Positions 45,901 through 58,001 of a stretch of 64,000 nt of DNA are shown piece after piece (position 1 is the first letter of the stretch; each line of letters opens with the position of its first letter). Where the stretch lies: contig NC_092043.1 in assembly GCF_003086295.3 (NCBI RefSeq), positions 51,054,598 through 51,118,597 on the forward strand, given 5' to 3'. The notes under the pieces are model-generated. The model was given only the letters and a program-made list of their open reading frames with translations, was not told the DNA's origin and searched no databases. Source of the DNA: Arachis hypogaea (lineage: Eukaryota > Streptophyta > Magnoliopsida > Fabales > Fabaceae). The position numbers were made by a program, and so were the translations under genes.

Positions 45901-46410
45901 GAGTTACAACATTATGAACTTGATGTGGTTAAAGCTCCAGATTTTCAGAATTTGTCTACTCTTGCTGAATTGTGTCAAAAATTGACAGAGACAGGAAAAT
46001 CAAATATATATCCTTTAATTGATAGATTAATTCGTCTTGTTTTGACTCTTCCTGTGACAACAGCAACAACTGAACGGGCCTTTTCAGCTATGAAGATTAT
46101 TAAAACAAGGCTTCGAAACAAGATGGAAGATGAATTTTTAGCAGATTGTATGATTGTATATATTGAAAAGGAAATTGCTTCAAAATTCACTTCAGAGATG
46201 ATAATTGATGATTTTAGTTCCATGAAGCATCGTCGAGCAAGTTTAAAAATATCAAAATCTTAAAGTATGTAGTTGAACATTGACTTTTATATAATATAAT
46301 TACTTTTTTGATATATATGCTACAAATCATATTTTGTTAATTTTTTGTTATATTTTATATTTAATTGGCCCCCCTCTTATGAAATTTCTGGTTCCGCCAC
46401 TGCTCCCACG
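42985..46410 (+). mobile_element. Apparently intact autonomous hAT transposon, 3410 bp
   Basis: The element spans 42993-46402. Its left end CAGTGGCGGATCCACGGGGG pairs with the inverse of its right end (GGTTCCGCCACTG). An exact 8-bp duplication CTCCCACG flanks it (42985-42992 and 46403-46410). It carries one uninterrupted transposase ORF. The perfect duplication and open ORF argue for a recent insertion. The 5' leader appears to contain two introns (donors at 43475 and 43644, acceptors ending 43569 and 43776) before the start codon at 43798. Confidence 0.94.
43798..46263 (+). CDS. hAT transposase (TTF-type zinc finger / DUF4371 / hAT dimerisation), 821 aa
   Basis: Full-length single-exon transposase of the zinc finger MYM-type 1-like group. 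It begins MKTIHSFFKRKER, a basic nuclear-type start. A TTF/BED-like zinc-finger region follows at about residues 110-170 (EVDAAFCLPCYLFSRK). The RNase H-like catalytic core has candidate acidic residues in CLIVDEARDE and GYDGASNM, and a TRWSSHF motif. The C-terminal hAT dimerisation domain reads LPVTTATTERAFSAMKIIK, then LRNKMEDEFLADCM. It would cut and paste elements with CAGTGGCG ends. No stop or frameshift is present across 2.4 kb, unlike the other transposons here. Whether it is expressed cannot be judged from sequence. Confidence 0.93.
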   Translation: MSKMKTIHSFFKRKERIYDEQNSASDSLSNVQNIIEQPVTQLVEQDIQPPASKIARTEIDQVNIDTLMRDPGKRPQIWNYPINQQDEIRRAYIKFGPYQFIMDEYPLSGLESHPRRFKAHWFKSFSWLEYSPEVDAAFCLPCYLFSRKSSPFTSGGFRNWKKVNNGKDCAFLSHVGKSLNSPHNIAVKSCKDLLNQLCHIDKVLAKQSSQQVLSNRLRLKASIDTVKWLTFQACAFRGHDESHESQNRGNFLEMLKLLASYNKEVDAVVLDNAPQNAIYTSPSIQKEILHVFARKVQNEIRNEIGNAKFCLIVDEARDESRREQMALVVRFVDKHGFVKERLIDVVHVKDTTSATLKQEICSALSHHNLNIQNVRGQGYDGASNMRGEWKGLQALIIQECPYAYYVHCFAHQLQLALVAAAKEVVDVHAFFQSLSNIINVVCSSCKRNDELRSAYATEISHLVATNQIETGRGANQIGTLKRSEDTRWSSHFNSICSLLRMFGATTSVLEDLATNGSTYSQRGDATYALKSLLSFDFVFILHMMKEIMGITDKLCQALQQKSQDILNAMHLVSSTKSLIQQLRDSSWGALLEKVSSFCNDHAIQIPDMGASFSDIIRSRRKKDVVTVEHHYRVDIFTSVIDFQLKELNSRFSEQATELLILSTSLDPKDAFKLFSVCNICNLVKNFYSLDFSEQENIQLDYELQHYELDVVKAPDFQNLSTLAELCQKLTETGKSNIYPLIDRLIRLVLTLPVTTATTERAFSAMKIIKTRLRNKMEDEFLADCMIVYIEKEIASKFTSEMIIDDFSSMKHRRASLKISKS

Positions 46411-49400
46411 TGTTGACTTTCTATCTACAAAATTCATCTATTTATAATTATAACAAATAATCCTATTTCCAATAAAAATACAAATATTTTTTTCATATAA
46501 AAAAAACATCGCCGAATTATTTGGTTATTTTGAATAAAAACTGGATATGGTAATAAATTATAATAATAGAGAAACTCTATGTGACCATCAATATTTTACA
46601 ATTTTGATCATCGTTTGATTATCATAAATACGAAATTATCAGTTATGTGTGTAAATTTTAAAAAATTTTAGTGTAAATTATATTGATTTATGTGTGTAAA
46701 TTATTAAATTCTGATAAATATGAGTGTTAATTATATATTTTTTGTATGCAAACACTTAAAAATATAAGTATAAACTATTGTTGTTGTCAAGTGTTAGTCT
46801 AAAATTATGATGCAAATTATGCAAAATATGAATACAAACTCTGATAAATATAGTTACAAATTATATATTTTTGTGTATAAATTAAATACCTAAATATGAA
46901 TACAAATTTAAATAACAATGCCAATGAATTATAATTGATATAATCTTTTCATACTCACTTAGAAATTGCGGATTAAAATCTTCATGTCTTTCAAAAAATA
47001 ATAATATGTCAAAATATCAGATTATTTTGACCTGTTTCAATAGTAGGCCCAATTTGACATACTTTGTGATAATTGAATATATGATTGTTGCGAATAATTA
47101 ATGACACTACATAATTGAAGCTTTTTTCTGCTAGGTTGCTGAAAGAAGAGCATAGTACTCAATTAGTTTAAGACAGAGATTTTGGCCTTAAATCATTCTG
47201 TCATCCTCCTTAATTTCACTCGAGTTGGCTATAATTGCGCCATGCTTAACCGTATTATCTAACTAAAGTTTGAGCAAGCCTTGCTAATAAATATTCTAAT
47301 TAAGGGTATCAGTTATGGAAAAGTTAAATATATAGTTGACAATTTTTAATGTATTAATAATATGTTTGTTTTAAATAACAAACTATTTTATTGATTCTAT
47401 TAGCGAAATTTTGATAAATCCATGAATATATTGAAACACTTTGACATTTTAATTAGAAACAGAAATCAATTAACATCTTAATTAAAGCACATTGGTTAGT
47501 AAAAAAAAAAAAGCATATTGGTTGTGAAACTGGCACGTCATTTGAAAGTCAGTATGAACAATAATAATTACAGCCATTATTAGTAAAAACAAAATAGCTT
47601 TTGGGAGAAAAGATAATGAGGTGATGTACTTTGAATTAAAAATAGCAGCTCATATCCCTATAGCAATTACTTGCAAGAATCCAACAAAACTAAAGATGAT
47701 CAAGTAAATGTTTAAATAATTAATTCATAAAATTTCATATTTGAATTAAGTTAATTTTTCAAACTTGAATCAATTTGGTATTTAATATATTTTTTAAAAA
47801 TCAAACTAGTCTTTACAAAAATGTACGTAAGACTGTATTTATTTTTTAGAATAGAATAAGATAGAATACTGAGAATAAAACACAAAAAATAAATATAATA
47901 CAAAATTTAATATTTTTTGTATTTTATTTGGTGATAAACTAAAACAAATTATGAAAATTCAATTTATTCTTATTTTCTTCATTCAAAAAATTTGAGAAGA
48001 AAAATATAATAATAAAAAATTAATAAAAATAATAAAAAATAAATTATAAATAAAATATACTAATTCAGTATCTTTAAATACAATATTTTTATCTATATCT
48101 TATCTTATCTATCAATTGTTAAATATAATTTTATATCTTTGTATCTTTAGCTTGGTATCTCGTCTTGTGATCAGACACATCCTAAAAAAATGTGTGCTAG
48201 CTAATATAGTGTAGATAGTTATTAAGTGCCAAAGTGTTGCTCGAAGAATGACCATGTTGTATTTATTCTTGTGTCTCCAAATATAATTTGTATTGATATT
48301 TTTTATCTTATATTATTTAAAATTATCTTATATAAATTAATATTTAAAATTTTATATAAATAATATTTTTAATTATATATTTGTTATATTTAAGTTTTTA
48401 TAATTATTTTAATAAAAATTAATAAATATTAAACAAATAATTTTAGACGAGTTAGATTGATATTTTTATTGCCTGCTAAATATTATTGGTAATTATCGTA
48501 CCTCCATAAAACAAACAAAGCTTTTTTCTTCCAACCGAGTTGATGATGTCATCTTCCACATTAGGTAGCTGTTAAAGTGGGAAGAAAGTGTTGGTAGAGA
48601 CAAACATGATTCAAAGATAAAATATTGAATAATATCACGTTGATTCAAATGTGGAAAACTAAATTAAACATTTACTCAAAGGCCTTTGTTGTTGATGGGT
48701 TATTTGTCTTAATCAAATTTTAGAGAATAAATAATTTATTATTGGTCAGCAATAAATCTTTAAATAAAATTCAGTATTGTTTCGGATTAATTTTTAACTT
48801 ATCGAATTAAGAAATACTGTAAAAAATAAAAAATAATAATAACTTACTTCTGTACAAAAAAAATCTTATATTAAGAAATGAAGGAAAATTGATTATTAGT
48901 TTTTGAAATTATAAAATATTAATTGCATATATATATTTTTGCACTTTCATTAGTACTACTAGTTAGAAAAACTTTATGATGTTAAAAGAACATTGACAAC
49001 ATTTTTGGTTAGTTAAGTCCCCAACACAAATAGTGCCACATAATATAATTAATCATCCATGAGGTATAGTATATGATAATAGTAGATAACCTTGTCTTCT
49101 AATCATATTATTATATGGGGTTAATTCCCATTTGTAGAAATAGAGTACATTTATAGCTAGTCATTTATTTTTTTATAATTGAAAAAGTAGTCACTACTAT
49201 ATTATCAATAGTAAATATTTTAGTTTTGATGATAATTTTAATTTTTAAAAAAGTAATAGTTACATAATCTAATTCAATGTGTTTTATTTCGAATTTGAAT
49301 TTTTTAAAATTAAGAGATTGATAAAATGATAAAGTAAAAAATTGATCACTATTAAATTTATAACTTCTATCATTTATAAATTCTACTATCTTAATTTAAA

Positions 49401-51750
49401 ATAACCTAATTTCTTACTTTACTAGTTCCTTTATTTTAGAGGCTTGATTCCTTTATTTCAACCCTAATCAATATGTTCAATATCCTTTTTGTACCCACTC
49501 TCTGAGAAACTTTCTCTTCAAGAAAGTGAGATAACCTCATAACCATAAGCATATGGTCAATTTCAACACGATTATATTATGTGTACATCAAAATCAGTCA
49601 CAAACATTAGTTATCAGTATAAAATACATTGAAATATAAATACACATTAAAAATAAATTAAATTACATATTTATTTATACACAAATACATTAATAATTAA
49701 TTTTGGTGTGCGAATCACATTTTTTATTTCAACATCATTCATTGGAGAATTAGACTACTATATAATATGTATATGTATTCTCTCTCTCATTGTTGAGTAG
49801 TGGCAAACCAAGAATTGAAGAAAAATATAGAGCATAAAGATGCTTGTCCCATTATTATTTTTGGCTTTCAAAATCAAATTCAATAATAATGCATGGGCCA
49901 CAAGAGTGATGAAAGTAAAGAGAAAAATGTCAGAGGTGGGGAGAAATTAAACCATAAACCCAAGTTGGAGTGGAGAGGTTATAAAAGAAGATCTAGAAAG
50001 GGAAATGTGATCCATACCTCAGCGTGACCCTTTCCCTTTTATTTTGCCTTTTGCTTTTCTTTCTTTAACCCTATATAAATATTACCCCAATACATATATA
50101 CTTTGTACCATTTTTTTTAACTGCTAAAGGTGGCATTATTAGTTTATAGTAAGGTGTATTTAATTAGTAAACAGTTAAACTATAAAAAATAACAATCACA
50201 AGCTCATTCTTATAATATAAATAATTCTAAACAATACAAGAAACAAATAATTTCAATGATTTAAAAAGCATGACAAAAAAATATAATATTTTTTTATAAC
50301 AGCAAAGAACTTTTATATTTAATTAGTAAATAACTTGTGAATTTGGATAACTATTTAGAAAGTATATGTAAAAATTTAGAAAAAAAAATTGATCTTTAGA
50401 TTTTTTCATTTTCTAAAAAAATTTGGTTGTTCACAGAATAAAAATCGAAAAATAATTATTTAACTTAAAATCATTAAATTTTAGATATGAAAAAAATATT
50501 TTTCTATTAATACTTACAAAAATTAAATTAAAATATTTTTTGAGAATATATATATTTTATCTGATTATTTTTGTTACATTCTTAAAATTCTTAAAAATTT
50601 ATTCGTTGTCAATATTTTTTTTAAATTATTTTTGTTAATATAGTAAAATTTGGTGTACGATTTTAGTAGTTTATTGTTTATAAAAAGAATGTATAAGATA
50701 TGTCACGATCAAGATGCATGAGGCTACTGCAAAATAATTGTAAAGTGTTGTGGTGTTGTTTGATTCTCTAGGTGACATTACTATATATATTGTCTTGTTT
50801 AATTTGTGACATGCTTCTTTAGTTTGCATTGTGTACCCTTCTTCGCGTGCCAATCCCATGTCACCTTTTGGGTACATAACTTTAATCTTGTAAATATAAT
50901 GGTTAAGATCAGAACATTAAAAGACGAAGAAAAATGAAAATGAAAATACAAGTTAATGATTATATTTTAATTTGTTATATCACTAACATAATTACAATGA
51001 CAAAGTGTAGCTATTAATCTATATGTTAGGTGCTAGGGAAAGGGTGGTGTATGAAGTATGTACAGAAACATATTCAAATTTTAAATTCATGGTTAGTGAA
51101 AATAAAAACAACAACAACAACCATCCAATATGGCAATAAATATTCTTATATATAGTTAAGAAAGGGTGGTAATTCTTTTTTTTTTCATTGTATTATAATG
51201 GAAAAATTGAGTATGAATTCCACTTTAAAGTAAAATAGTAATATTAAGAAAGCCAAAAAAAAGTTAGAATTTATTTTATTTAATATTTATTAATTATACA
51301 AACATTTAAAAATGCTTTTATTACTGATTTTAGTCAAATTTACATGTATATATAATAATAATTGTAATATTGTTTTTGGTCAAACATATTTTGGTATTAA
51401 ATGTGTATGTAAATAAAAAAGTGGGAGATAATGGGTGAGGTGGCACGCGGTTTTGCAAAATGGAGGTTCGGAGTTTTTAATTGAAAATCCGAAATGTAAA
51501 ATAGCAATGGTGCTGCTGCCTCTGCCGCCATGCAAATTGTCCTTCCATTATTCTTCTATGTCTCCGCTGATTTCGCTAATAAAACAAATAGAAATGGTAT
51601 TTATTTATTTATTTATTTGTTGCATAAATATGGAAATTAAAAGGTCTTGTAGGATTTTGATTTCATAAAAGGGGGTTCTCTCTTCTCTACCGCAATTGTC
51701 GCACGAGGCGCTATCAATTAAGTAAACACACAACAAAAAAAGTCTACATT
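46411..51750. other. Long AT-rich intergenic region
   Basis: No supported gene. A MITE copy lies at about 49583-49711. 47810-48180 has phrases such as agaatagaataagatagaat and gtatctcgtcttgtgatcag that look like an unclassified short element. An (ATTT)n run at about 51599-51620 precedes the CDK-like gene leader. The short open frames are of low quality. Confidence 0.5.
49583..49711. repeat. MITE copy
   Basis: The left end gtacatcaaaatcagtcac pairs imperfectly with the inverse of taattttggtgtgcg. It belongs to the same family as the element at 40121. Confidence 0.55.
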
Positions 51751-51801
51751 CTTCTTCTTCTGACTGAACCAGAACTAGACCCGACCCGACCGGAATTCCT
51801 T

Positions 51802-54800
51802 ATGGGATGCGTTAGCTCCAAGCAGGCGGTCTCCGTGACACCTGCGATCGACCACTCCGGGTCATTCCGCCCCAATGCCGCCGACTTCTCCGACACCAAC
51901 AACAAGAACAACGAGAGGACTGACTCGTCTGTTCTGACTCGGAGTGAGTTGGGCGAGTCAGGTAGGACCAGTTCTACTGCCTGCGAATCCCTCAGCTTCA
52001 GGCTCGGAAACCTCCACAAGTACGTCGAGGGAGAGCACATCGCCGCCGGTTGGCCTGCCTGGCTCAGTGCCGTCGCCGGCGAAGCCATCCACGGCTGGAT
52101 TCCCCTCCGCGCCGACGCATTCGAGAAACTCGAGAAGGTCCACACATGATAACATACAAAACTGGCCTCAATTATGGTTTATTATCCTGAAATTTGAATG
52201 TTGAGTTTTTTTTTGGTGAATAGATTGGTCAGGGTACTTATAGCAGCGTGTTCAGGGCGAGGGAGCTTGAGACGGGGAAGATAGTGGCGTTAAAGAAGGT
52301 CCGGTTCGACAATTTCGAGCCGGAGAGTGTTCGGTTTATGGCGCGGGAGATAACCATTCTGAGGAGGCTTCATCATCCCAACATCATAAAGCTGCAGGGC
52401 TTGATCACTTCCAGGTTATCATGCAGCATATACCTTGTTTTTGAGTACATGGAGCATGACATCACGGGCCTCTTGTCAAGTCCTCAGGTCAAATTTACCG
52501 AACCACAGGTCTGCTTTTTCCTAATTGTCAATTTCTCATTGTAATTTCTTTGTAGCAGTGACAGAATCAGCTGCATTCTGCAGCAATTGATGATACTATG
52601 ATGTGATTTACAAATGTGTAGCTAAGGTTTAGTAGTTACAGTTGTTTGACGGAGGAGGTTATTTTTGGTGTGCAGATTAAGTGCTATATGAAGCAGTTGT
52701 TGTCTGGTCTCCAGCATTGTCATTCCAGGGGTGTCATGCACCGGGATATCAAGGGATCCAATCTTCTGGTGAATAATGAAGGGATACTCAAGGTGGCTGA
52801 TTTTGGATTGGCCAACTTCTCCAGTTCTGCCTACAGGCATCCCCTCACCAGTCGAGTTGTCACTTTGTGGTATCGGCCTCCGGAGCTTTTGCTGGGTTCA
52901 ACGGATTATGGCCCTTCTGTTGATCTCTGGAGTGTTGGCTGCGTTTTCGCTGAGCTACTTGTTGGGAAACCTATACTTCAGGGGAGAACAGAGGTACCAA
53001 GCTCTTTCAAAATATGTGAATTCCCATTATATAATGATGATGTTACTAGAAGATGGAAAACTTAATAGAATGGATTCTTTGTTAAACTTAAAAGCTTACA
53101 TCAGTTTTGCCATTCAGCCATTGTATAAAAAGATATAAAACGAAAACAACAACAACAATATGACAACCCCTCAACCCTCAAGGTAAGAATGCTTGAGTTT
53201 GTCTGATAAGATTCCTTTTAACATTTTGGACCTACTTTTACAAGTGCAAAGAAGTATTGCCAGCAAGGGGCTATAAAATTTCATCAGTTCACAAAGTTAT
53301 AAATATTCTCTTTTGGCCTAAAGACCATTATTTTTTTTTATAAAAGTTACTTGATGGTTAGGTACTTTATTTATTTATTTATTTTTTTACCATAACTTCA
53401 TGATATCTAGCAGCTTTGGTATTGGACATCTTTGGTATAAAGCTTGTTTGGTTGCATCATTGATCTCATTGATTGATGCTTATAAATAATGTAGGGCAAT
53501 TAAAGAGAAATATTGGATTGGATCTGATCAAATATAAGTTGGGTCAGATGAATGCTGATCATATTAAGTTTAATAAAATGAGATGAATGCTAAGCATACT
53601 AAGTTTAATAAAATGAATCAACTATGATTGACAATTCCCAAGCTATGTTTCAACTGTTTTTCTGAGAATCTTACACATTTGTCATTGTTACACATACAGG
53701 TTGAACAATTGCACAAAATCTTCAAGCTTTGTGGCTCCCCGCCTGATGAATACTGGAAAAAGACTAGACTTCCTCATGCAACTTTGTTTAAGCCACAACA
53801 AGCATATGATAGTTGCCTCCGACAGTCCTTTAAAGATTTGCCTTCTTCCAGTGTAAATCTGCTGCAAACTCTTCTTTCCGTTGAACCATACAAGCGTGGG
53901 ACTGCCGCATCTGCTCTCTCATCAGAGGTAGCCTGATTTTATTTTTGTTGGAAATTCCTGGTTTATTGATTATCTGAACTTTTTTGTTTTATCTGCACAC
54001 GTTATTTTTTTTTCCTGCTGTTAGTCCTAAATATAAAACTATTCATTATGCATCTACTGTGTTTATGACTAATTTTTGGAAAGATGATTTCAAATTCTTC
54101 TACTACTTTCAGTATTTCAAAACAAAACCTCATGCATGTGAGCCATCAAGCTTGCCGACGTACCCGCCTAGCAAGGAAATTGATGCAAAACACAGAGAGG
54201 AGTCAAGGTGAGAACTGATCACTGATCTTTACTATAGTTATTGGTAAACAATGGTTTAGTTGATCATATTTCCTCTAATGCTTCTGGATTATCTCTTATA
54301 TGGAATACGAGAATATCTGCAAGTGCATTTCACTTGAGTCTGCTACAATGCTCGGATATCAGCAGATACATTGAACAAAGTTTATGCTTTGCGATTTCCA
54401 TTCCCTTTGAGCATTATTTGTATATGTTTTAATAATGAAATCATATTGTGATGAACTTTCAGGAAAAAGGTCACTGGACGAGCTCGAGGAACTGAAAAAA
54501 GAAAGCCATCAAGAAAGGCCCTTGGATTCAATAAACTAACTCCAGCAGAGGTTTTTCTTGATTTCTTACGTCATTATGTTTCTTCTTAAAGGCGTGCACA
54601 CTGATCGCAGGAAAGGTCTGGTAGTTAAATTAATTCTGACTTACCATTGCTATTATAGGATTTGGCAAGTCAAACTCAAGCTTCCCATAAGGTCAATGGT
54701 AGATCTGTTTCCATCCTTCAAGAACAAAAGGCTAACACAGGTGAGGAGGAACAAAAGCCAGCTAGTGGTAAACTTGAAGATGCTTCCCATATGAAGAATT

Positions 54801-55712
54801 CATCTCAAGAAGATATTCCCTTTTCTGGGCCATTACAAGTTTCATCATCAAGTGGCTTTGCATGGGCAAAAAGTCGTAAAGATGACGCTTCAATTCGATC
54901 CCACTGTCGAACTATTTCGAGAGGACATATTTTCAACCTGTCAGAAACTTCTACACTAAAATCAAGGAATAATTTGGATAACAGAAACCAGGAAAGTAAG
55001 GAGTCTTCTGGGAGGCGCACCAACTCTAGAGGCAGCGACCTACTTGACTTATCTAAGATATCAATGCAGAATCCGTGGAATAGGTTTGATCGCCCAGATT
55101 CATTTGATGCTTCCGATGAGTACCATTCGCAAGAACTATCTATGGCACTTTATCATAGAGAAGATTCAGCATCGAAGAGAAGTAATCTGGTAAGTTGCAC
55201 TTTATCTATGTTATAAAACACGTGATATCACCTTTCAATTTTATGGTAGTTTCCCGCACTGTGCTTTGCCTTACTTGTATCAAACTCTTGAATGATGCGC
55301 CATTTTTATTTTATCCTTGCATAGACATTATTCTAATTTGATTTCATCCTTACAGAGTTTTCAGGATCAAGGAGAGAAGGTTGAATATTCCGGACCCCTT
55401 CTATCTCAGATGCACACAGTTGATGAGCTCTTAGAAAAACATGAGCGTCATATCCGACGCACAGTTCGAAGATCATGGTTTCAAAGAGGTATATAACTGC
55501 CTTTTTACCCTTGAAAGAAGCTACTGGTATAATTACTGCCATTTTTTTGTGCTTAGACTAGAAATCACAAAAAGAATATAAGCAAAACTATACTATTCCA
55601 AAGCTAATAATTTGACTTGACATAAATGAAACCACTCTTAAGAAGAACTGAAGTGTGGCATTTCTTGATAATCTGTGATCCCTCGATTGCAGCTAAGAAG
55701 CATGGGAAGTAA
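51802..55712 (+). CDS. CDK-like serine/threonine kinase (IBS1/At1g18670, At1g54610 type), 677 aa
   Basis: Nine exons: 51802-52137, 52224-52508, 52676-52993, 53700-53927, 54113-54207, 54463-54550, 54659-55189, 55356-55488 and 55693-55712. All have GT-AG borders and compatible phases. The N-terminus MGCVSSK is a canonical N-myristoylation signal with a palmitoylatable cysteine, predicting membrane association. The kinase domain starts near residue 113 (IGQGTYSSVF). It has the ATP-binding lysine near 136 (VALKK), HRDIKGSN near 229, a DFGLA motif, and the CDK-type WYRPPELLLG and SVDLWSVGC motifs. Its C-helix reads ESVRFMAREI, not PSTAIRE. The long Ser-rich C-terminal extension is typical of this plant subfamily. 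In Arabidopsis IBS1 affects BABA-induced resistance priming. All catalytic motifs are intact. Confidence 0.93.
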
Positions 55713-57600
55713 ATGCAAAGTTAGATATAAAGAAGGCAATCTCCAATCCTCCAACTGCACTGCTAAAAGCAGCAAACGAACAACAAAATCGTTCTAACTC
55801 GGAGTATTTAGCTCCATGATTTGTTACCAGGAAGCTGGGAGACTCAACAACTTGAGGAACATGGCACTTTCAAATCAACTTAAAACATCCGATTTTTGGT
55901 CATTTTATTCATTTAGTTTAGGTTATAGATGAAAATTTTCTGTATGATTTAAGTTCTTCTCCCTTCTTATAATTAGCCATTGTTAATTGTTATCTAATTT
56001 CAAGGCTTGTCTGGCATTTGTATATATTTCACTTGCCGTGACTGGCTTGAGGTTCTGTTGTAGCTATTTTTGGCTCCAAAATGAATCAGATATAGTAATT
56101 TCATTATCTGGGAACTCCTAGTGAGCAAGGATACATAATTCTACTAATATCCTAATGTATATTGGAAACTGCTGTTTTCTCATTTTTTTAGGATTGCCAT
56201 TTTAGATGATTTAAATGAAAAAGTTGAAGAAAACCAAAATTTCACGCGAAAGATTTAACTTGTAAGATCTTAACTAGCTTGAGCTTAAATTTGATATACA
56301 TGCGGGATAAACTGCAACTCGATTGTCGATCTATTTCAGTAGCCAATAATGAAATAGGAATATTTTATAAATAATATATACCATTTAATCACTACATACT
56401 ACAAAGTATATAGACGTATGTTTTTATAATAATGTGTGTTTCAGCTTTTGTATTTGGCTTTCGTCCTTCTTTTTTTTTTTCCTTTTCAATATTATGTTTT
56501 TCATACCTATTGTGAGTCAATATTTTTTAATGATAATTATTAGTAAATACTATAATATAAATGAAAAAAATATACATTAAGGACCTTAGGGTTGAGAAGT
56601 CGAATATGTCTATTTTAATTTGTTATTGAACTTGGATTATGTCTTCTTCCCCAGTACTTCACACTATAATTGTAATTTGTGACTTTTACCAACTTCTATT
56701 ATAGAGGGATATAATTTGGTGATAAACCCATGATTAGATTGTAGATACTCTTTATAGTTTCACCATGAAAGAAAGAAAGATTTATAGGCAATAATAAATA
56801 TCAAGGTAGACGTCTGAAAAAGTCCAACATTTTAGTTATGTCTCCCTATCAGCAAACAAGGGCCACACGTTTTGTTGACTAAGTGATATGTCATCAATAA
56901 GATGCTTCATGCACAATGTGAAATTTGAACTCCCAACACTTATTTAAACAGACCAGTAAGTTAAATTGTTATTTAACGATTCTTAACTATCAACTTTATA
57001 TTAAGATAATTACATACGAACTTTTATTATATTAGATGCATTGTGAAATATTTGTTAACATTCTTTTGTATATATATGCAGTTTTAATTTCTTATGTACA
57101 ACTTTTTTGCGAAATAAAAGTATAGTTAGAAATATGAGGTGTTGTTTCTATTCAATTTATGGTAAGGGAAGCTATATTAGGAAGAAATTATTAATTACCA
57201 CGATAGCTTGTAATGTTGACGAGGGTTAATTAGAAAATATAATGTCATGTGCAAGGGGTTGAGAATCATATGAATATATGGATAAAGTGATGGACATGTT
57301 TTGAAAGTGACGCGATGAATAAAGTGATTATTTGAATGGACGTGTTAGGTGTAAGTGATATAAGTAGAAACGTAATTATTTGTTGTAATACGATAATTAT
57401 ATAAGATAATTAAATATTTGATTGTATGGCACGTGGAAGGAAGGAGCAGGTGAGGTGGTATCTGGTATGCGCACCAGAAAACGGTTTCAGTTTGCATTGT
57501 GTTCCATGAATTCCTCTTTCACGTTTCCATGCATTTTTTTTGCATGTTCTCGTCCTCAGCTCGTCCTCTTCGTCTTCGTCGTCGTTGAAAATCATACATT
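55713..57600. other. CDK-like gene 3' region and AT-rich spacer
   Basis: The first few hundred bases are the probable 3' untranslated region. Nothing else is identified before the formin leader. Confidence 0.5.
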
Positions 57601-57602
57601 AG

Positions 57603-57650
57603 GTCACACTTTCTTCTTCTTCTTCTTCTCTTCTTCTCTTCTTCTCACTC
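57603..57650. repeat. CTT-rich tract in the presumed formin promoter or leader
   Basis: Repeated cttctt/ttcttctct units lie upstream of the formin start. Pyrimidine-rich tracts of this kind are common in plant 5' leaders. Confidence 0.6.
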
Positions 57651-58001
57651 ATATCATCATTATTCTCCTTTCTCACTACAACACTACCCTTCTTCAATTC
57701 CCTCCTCTATTATTCTAATTAATTATTATTTATCATCTCTCACCATTTCCATTAACCCCCCTTTTTTACTTACAAATGTATATATTTAAATTTCTCTAGA
57801 ATTTGTTGGCAATAATTAATATAGTCACCTTCTTTTTGTACGGGGTTGATTAATTTGCATCATCGATATTGAGAAATTGGACAAGATTGGGCGATTCATT
57901 TGGAAAACGAGTCGTATAGAATGCCAGAGTATTGATTTTGGATTAAGGGATTGGAATTTTGATCGGTTTGGATCCCAGAGGGGAAGAAACAGCGCCATCC
58001 C

